A DNA stretch of 24,632 bases from a virus. Shown here piece by piece: positions 21,202 to 24,632 of this stretch; position 1 is the first letter of the stretch, and each line of letters starts with the position of its first letter. The stretch covers positions 1 through 24,632 of the IMG/VR virus record IMGVR_UViG_3300040809_000032; one strand, written 5' to 3'. Below the pieces are notes generated by a model. The model was not told where the DNA came from and did no database searches. It saw only the letters and a list, made by a program, of their open reading frames with translations. The translations under genes and the position numbers were made by a program.

Positions 21202-21939
21202 CTACTTCCTGGTTGGGATATCGAATGGTTCGTTAGATTCTTTGTCGTACCAATATAAACTCCTATGAGGTCTATCCTCTGTTTTATAATCGGCATCACT
21301 ATAGTAATAGAATAATCTAAATGTTGTCCTATGTACACCTGCAGGACATTTCAGTGGCTCTGGATATCCGTGGAATCCTCGGTTACTGTAATTCCATATT
21401 ACTGCGCTATTAAATAGGCAAGGAAATTCTTTTACTTTATTTTCTTTTTGATTGTCCCAGAACTCTAATGCTCCGCCCCATTCAGGATCCCAATCGGGTG
21501 TGAGGTAAACAATTAATGACTGAGCTCTGTGTAATTTGAATTGGTCGTTCCAGTTAAAATCAGAATGTACTTGCAAGGAATCATTGGTCCAACTTTTAGA
21601 ATACCCACCACCTACAATAAACGGATCGCCTATAGATCCTTCAGTTCCGGTTATTCTATTTAACCAGTCTATACCTAATGAACTGTGCATAGCGTTTACA
21701 AATTCTGTTGCAACAGGTAAGTGTTCTAACTTATTACACTCTTGCATATGACTTCCCTTGCGATCAAAGGTAGTCCACAGGTGTTCGGGCGTGTTTTTTG
21801 CCTCGGCAAACATTTTCCTTGCGATCATATCTGGAAGGAAATCGTTTAAGTAGACGTGAGGTACTGGAACTTCTGTTTGGTAATTGCTTTTGTATTGCTC
21901 AGGCGAGAACTTCTCTCTGATATAACGTATGCTTTCCAA
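21202..21939 (-). CDS. 2OG-Fe(II) dioxygenase (prolyl hydroxylase-like)
   Basis: The 245-residue enzyme has the facial triad of 2-oxoglutarate/iron oxygenases: H125-x-D127 in LQVHSDFNW and H190 in NRGFHGYPEP, with a 2OG-binding arginine in HRTTFRLFYY (R204 or R208). WGGALEFWDN between them is the usual double-stranded beta-helix strand. Members hydroxylate proteins, nucleobases or small molecules and are common in cyanophage and SAR11 phage genomes. The start appears to be TTG at 21939, directly after the TAA of the preceding gene with GGGAAGAAG ahead; the next in-frame ATG is 37 codons later and would cut into the conserved N-terminal region (VPHVYLNDFL). It precedes the GT-B-like gene, so the two may modify one target. 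Confidence 0.9.
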   Translation of the reverse strand: MESIRYIREKFSPEQYKSNYQTEVPVPHVYLNDFLPDMIARKMFAEAKNTPEHLWTTFDRKGSHMQECNKLEHLPVATEFVNAMHSSLGIDWLNRITGTEGSIGDPFIVGGGYSKSWTNDSLQVHSDFNWNDQFKLHRAQSLIVYLTPDWDPEWGGALEFWDNQKENKVKEFPCLFNSAVIWNYSNRGFHGYPEPLKCPAGVHRTTFRLFYYYSDADYKTEDRPHRSLYWYDKESNEPFDIPTRK

Positions 21940-22260
21940 TTACTTCTTCCCAAGTGCCTGCGCCCCAAAGAATGCGGCTACAATACCTGCGACTGCTACA
22001 AAATATGTAGCTGCCATGTCGCCTAAGATTTGACTTGCTGAGTCTAGGCCTATGAGGACTGCGAGAACAACAGCAAAAGGATAAAGCAACATACCACCTA
22101 GTGCGAACCACGCCATTTTACGTTGGGCATCTCGCATCGCATCTTCATCTTCTAGGCGCTTACGTTTAAACTCCATATACATTTCATGCTCTGCTCTACT
22201 GACTTTTCCGTCACCATTGCTATCTGCTTCATGGAAAGCGGTTTTATTTTCTTCAGACAT
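21940..22260 (-). CDS. EF-hand membrane protein, holin-like layout
   Basis: The 106-residue protein begins with a complete EF-hand calcium loop, D13-S-N15-G-D17-G-K-V-S21-R-A-E24, followed by a charged helix. It then has two hydrophobic segments (about 50-72, WFALGGMLLYPFAVVLAVLIG, and 86-103, YFVAVAGIVAAFFGAQAL). The second is Ala/Gly-rich like a holin helix. Length and two membrane spans fit a class II holin, but the cytoplasmic calcium domain is unusual. From memory similar EF-hand proteins occur in marine T4-like phages without known function. AGGAGG lies 5 nt before the ATG, a very strong site. A TATAAATA motif about 50 nt upstream suggests late expression. Confidence 0.8.
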   Translation of the reverse strand: MSEENKTAFHEADSNGDGKVSRAEHEMYMEFKRKRLEDEDAMRDAQRKMAWFALGGMLLYPFAVVLAVLIGLDSASQILGDMAATYFVAVAGIVAAFFGAQALGKK

Positions 22261-22268
22261 TATGCCTC

Positions 22269-23015
22269 CTATTTTGCATACTTGCTAATATGTGATATTA
22301 ACTCCTCTTTATTTATATCACCTACAATGTCTGCAAAAGGAATATATCCGATAGCTAACCTAGGGTCGTGAAATTGGTAAGGCATTTTGTCTGCCATTCG
22401 ATGCCATGCTGGCTTAGCTACTCTCTGTAGCCAATCCTTTTCCATATCTTTTGTAATGGGATCTCCCATGTGCATAAAGAATGTAGCCCTTGCCCATATT
22501 TGTGGTTGAATCTGAGAACGTTTTATATTCCAGTCTTTTGTATTTACAATCTCTGCAAAGTGTTTACCTACATGAGCATAGGCAAGATATAGTGTTCCTA
22601 ACTTTCTTTGAACTGTAAACTTTGGAAATGCTTCGGTTGGAATTCTATATGTTTTTTCTCCGTCGGTGTATCCCCATCTAGGAGGGGCACCAGTCTCTAA
22701 TAATTCTATCTGATGAATGAGGTTGTTGATGTCGTCCCAAATTAATTTATCTTCACGATTGGCAGTGTTTACTTGTATAGCAAATTGATTGTGCAAGCCA
22801 TTGAAATCAAAGTCTTCTCGATTGCCAAAGTTTCTTTGTAAATTAAAATGTGCTGCCTTATCCCACAAATCGTTTAGAAGTTTTTCTCTATCTTGTTCTA
22901 ACCAAAAATATTCCCTAGAATATCTAACTTCTTGTTCTAAGAACCGTGCGTGATTTTGTGAGAATTTGTCTGCGTGTACAGCAAAGTCTAAATCGTTAAA
23001 ACTTAATATCATCAT
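22269..23015 (-). CDS. Conserved hypothetical protein next to the helicase gene
   Basis: The protein is about 248 residues and starts MMILSFNDLDFAVHADKF. Features are RYSREYFWLEQDREKLLNDL, FNLQRNFGNREDFDFNGLHN, LGTLYLAYAHVGKHF and MPYQFHDPRLAIGYIPFADI. This pattern recurs downstream of the gp41-type helicase in marine T4-like phages; no function is known to me. It is soluble and aromatic-rich. The ATG pair at 23015/23012 lies 3-5 nt after the AAGGGTGG site and overlaps the helicase end by 20 nt; a longer frame from 23069 adds 18 residues without a ribosome site. The position suggests a role in replication or recombination, but that is context only. Confidence 0.8.
   Translation of the reverse strand: MMILSFNDLDFAVHADKFSQNHARFLEQEVRYSREYFWLEQDREKLLNDLWDKAAHFNLQRNFGNREDFDFNGLHNQFAIQVNTANREDKLIWDDINNLIHQIELLETGAPPRWGYTDGEKTYRIPTEAFPKFTVQRKLGTLYLAYAHVGKHFAEIVNTKDWNIKRSQIQPQIWARATFFMHMGDPITKDMEKDWLQRVAKPAWHRMADKMPYQFHDPRLAIGYIPFADIVGDINKEELISHISKYAK
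22310..22317 (-). promoter_or_regulatory. T4-type late promoter motif
   Basis: TATAAATA lies on the minus strand within the last codons of the gene at 22269-23015 and about 50 nt ahead of the EF-hand membrane protein start at 22260. The position suits late expression of that gene independently of the upstream replication genes. Confidence 0.55.
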
Positions 23016-24378
23016 ATCCACCCTTTTGCAATTTAAATGAGGCACCATACTGTGGAGTCTGTTCAGCACCCGAGTCTTGTAAGTCGGCTTGTGGATTTTC
23101 TAAATCAAACAATTTCATTCTCGCTCTATCTACACCAACCATAAATCTTTTGTTCTTAGTAGGATCAGCATAACGATTCTTCAACTGTTTAACCATCAAT
23201 TGTCCTAACTGTTCTATCTCTTCTGTACTTATAAGAGCAAACATCAAGTCTGCTGTAGCAGGCAAACCAAATGATTCTGAGGTATCCGTCAATTCAACGT
23301 CACTGTTTCCATAACCACCTCGAGTTGTCTGTGTCGCTGACATAATAGGAAGATCAAACTCTACTGCCAAGCCACGTAGCTCTTCTGCAATACTCTTAAT
23401 AATTGTATAGCTGTTCGCGGCATTGCCAGGACGGAATCGAGAACTACCACAAATGTTTAGATAGTCAATAAAGATAATGTCAGGAGCAAAGTTACGCTTG
23501 AGTCTAAGTTCATTCAACAATGCTTTAAAATGTCCGGCGTGTGCCGATGCTGTAGGATATTCTTTAACAATTAACTTACCATTAATCTTTTTATTAATTT
23601 TAGAAATCCTATCGTCGAACATACTCTTAGGCATATCCTTCAAATCCTGAATAGGAATGTTCATTAAGTTCGCATCAATACGTTCTGCAATTCTTTCCTC
23701 GGACATTTCAAGTGTAATGTACAAAACATTTTTGCCTGTGCTAATAGCGCCTGCTGCCATATGACACATAAACAAAGACTTACCTACACCTGTACCTGCA
23801 AGTGCTATGTTCAATGTTTTATTTGCTAGTCCGCCTTCAGTAATCTTGTTAAACATCTCCAAGTCAAAGGGCATCTTCTCTTCTAGTCTGTGATAAAATT
23901 CAAAACGCTGATCTGCGTTCTCAATATAATCGTGTCCTACGTTATTGTCGAACCCAACTGCAAGAGCGTCTGACAATATACTAGGTAATGCATCTGTACT
24001 GTACTGCTGATTCTTACCATCAATAATCTGAATCGAATCCATAATAGCATTGTAGAGTGCCTTGTCCTTACAGAATTTTTCTGTTTCTTCAACCAACCAT
24101 TTAGTATCTAGTTCTTTATCTTCTACATTGTTGAGGAACTCATTTATCTCTTTGTCCTCAATCTCAGACACACGTCTATCATCTTGACAGGCAATAACGA
24201 TTGCCTCTTTACTAGGGCAAGCATTATACTTCTCAGCATACTCCCAAATTTTAAGATAGATTGTACGTTCTGCAGAGTCGTTGAAATATTCACTTTTCAA
24301 AAAAGGAATAACTTTCCTAAGATATTCCTCATCATAAAATAATTTTGTAAGTATAATTCTTTCGACTCTATTTTCCAT
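22996..24378 (-). CDS. Replicative DNA helicase, T4 gp41-like (DnaB family)
   Basis: The 460-residue hexameric helicase unwinds the fork and would work with the primase at 3304-4320. An N-terminal helical domain (1-140) is followed by a RecA-like core with Walker A AGTGVGKS (194-201), LYITLEMSEERIAERI (H1a-type motif) and Walker B IIFIDYLNI (D305). SATQTTRGGYGNSD (sensor/H3-type) and VKQLKNRYADPTKNKRFMVG (H4-type, with arginine finger region) follow. Length is close to T4 gp41 (475). The start overlaps the upstream stop by one base (TGATG). The C-terminal tail GYDDIKF overlaps the ribosome site of the next gene. Confidence 0.94.
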   Translation of the reverse strand: MENRVERIILTKLFYDEEYLRKVIPFLKSEYFNDSAERTIYLKIWEYAEKYNACPSKEAIVIACQDDRRVSEIEDKEINEFLNNVEDKELDTKWLVEETEKFCKDKALYNAIMDSIQIIDGKNQQYSTDALPSILSDALAVGFDNNVGHDYIENADQRFEFYHRLEEKMPFDLEMFNKITEGGLANKTLNIALAGTGVGKSLFMCHMAAGAISTGKNVLYITLEMSEERIAERIDANLMNIPIQDLKDMPKSMFDDRISKINKKINGKLIVKEYPTASAHAGHFKALLNELRLKRNFAPDIIFIDYLNICGSSRFRPGNAANSYTIIKSIAEELRGLAVEFDLPIMSATQTTRGGYGNSDVELTDTSESFGLPATADLMFALISTEEIEQLGQLMVKQLKNRYADPTKNKRFMVGVDRARMKLFDLENPQADLQDSGAEQTPQYGASFKLQKGGYDDIKF

Positions 24379-24632
24379 CAGCTAAGTTCCAAGTTGTAAA
24401 CGAATAAACCGTCTCGGTTAAAGTAGTTATCCATTGTGAATAAAATAGCATTATATATTACTTCAGGATCAAATGCAACATCTTTTAGTCCTGTTTGGTT
24501 AAGTGTTCTACCGGCTTTAATAGGACCAAACTTAATATTGCATATTTGTTTATCTAGGCAAAAATTGTTAACGTTGCCTTTAGTTCTTCGGTATTCTCTT
24601 TCATCGTCGTCTAAGAATATATTTTTAGTTGC
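24378..24632 (-). CDS. Unidentified protein, C-terminal fragment
   Basis: An open frame of 84 codons plus a TGA stop continues past the right edge, so the start is not visible. The readable part includes FLDDDEREYRRTKGNVNNFC, NIKFGPIKAGRTLNQTGLKD and ILFTMDNYFNRDGLFVYNLELS. It has no recognisable motif. The stop shares one base with the helicase start (TGATG), so it is coupled to the helicase gene. In T4 the genes before 41 encode uvsX and 40, but this fragment does not clearly resemble the RecA-like UvsX. Confidence 0.7.
   Translation of the reverse strand, partial: ATKNIFLDDDEREYRRTKGNVNNFCLDKQICNIKFGPIKAGRTLNQTGLKDVAFDPEVIYNAILFTMDNYFNRDGLFVYNLELS

Noticed and set aside
21899-22111. Minus-strand frames at 21899-22111, 21117-21338, 8546-8761, 7115-7297 and 6914-7105
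   Set aside because: They overlap accepted genes fully or almost fully in another frame and show no start signal or recognisable domain.
24450-24478. TTGCAT-N17-TATAAT upstream of the helicase gene
   Set aside because: The -35 box matches only three of six bases, lacks the GCTTGAC context and lies inside coding sequence.
1-24632. CRISPR arrays, insertion sequences, integrase or attachment sites
   Set aside because: No regularly spaced direct repeats, transposase or recombinase genes were seen on either strand.

Overview
The window looks like part of the genome of a T4-like marine myovirus (Caudoviricetes, tailed phage). The evidence is a DnaB-type helicase resembling T4 gp41, a zinc-finger/TOPRIM primase resembling T4 gp61, class I ribonucleotide reductase genes next to thyX, a spanin pair, 2OG-Fe(II) oxygenase and glycosyltransferase genes, T4-type late promoter motifs (TATAAATA), and many small proteins of the kind seen in phages of marine cyanobacteria and SAR11-type bacteria. 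The sequence is AT-rich. No photosynthesis genes are visible, so the host cannot be fixed. Every gene I accept lies on the minus strand, so transcription runs from the high-coordinate end to the low end. Genes are packed tightly, with many 1-4 nt stop/start overlaps and no gap above 300 bases.

In transcription order: (1) 24632-22269 holds the C-terminus of an unknown protein, the replicative helicase and a conserved unknown. (2) 22260-19843 holds an EF-hand membrane protein, a 2OG-Fe(II) dioxygenase and a probable glycosyltransferase. (3) 19752-18200 holds small genes under two consensus sigma-70 promoters, an HTH protein, a tRNA-Thr(UGU) and a small protein. (4) 18203-14601 holds two GT2-like glycosyltransferases, a TagD-like cytidylyltransferase, an Api92-like acidic protein and small unknowns. 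(5) 14475-9344 begins with a KxDG ligase-like protein coupled to a nucleotidyltransferase, followed by membrane and basic proteins, an i-spanin/o-spanin pair, a P-loop kinase fused to a very basic tail, and a small conserved protein. (6) 9341-4396 holds a radical SAM enzyme, a CxxCxGxG protein, small structural-type proteins and a coiled-coil membrane protein. (7) 4320-1 holds primase, thyX, nrdA, a QueC-like PP-loop ATPase and the start of nrdB.

Two promoter classes can be read. Four intergenic sites match GCTTGAC(A/T)-N17-TATAAT with a G just before the -10 box; they precede the primase gene, the KxDG gene and two small genes, as expected for early transcription by host sigma-70. A fifth perfect TTGACA-N17-TATAAT lies inside the cytidylyltransferase gene. 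T4-type late motifs precede structural-type or membrane-protein genes, at 7770-7763, 6504-6497, 22317-22310 and 14587-14580, with a possible one at 12526-12519. Together the genes cover DNA replication and dNTP supply, host lysis, probable surface or DNA glycan chemistry, and a group of nucleotidyl-transfer enzymes whose substrates are unknown. The least explained enzymes are the PP-loop ATPase between nrdA and nrdB, the radical SAM protein among late genes, and the KxDG protein with its coupled nucleotidyltransferase.
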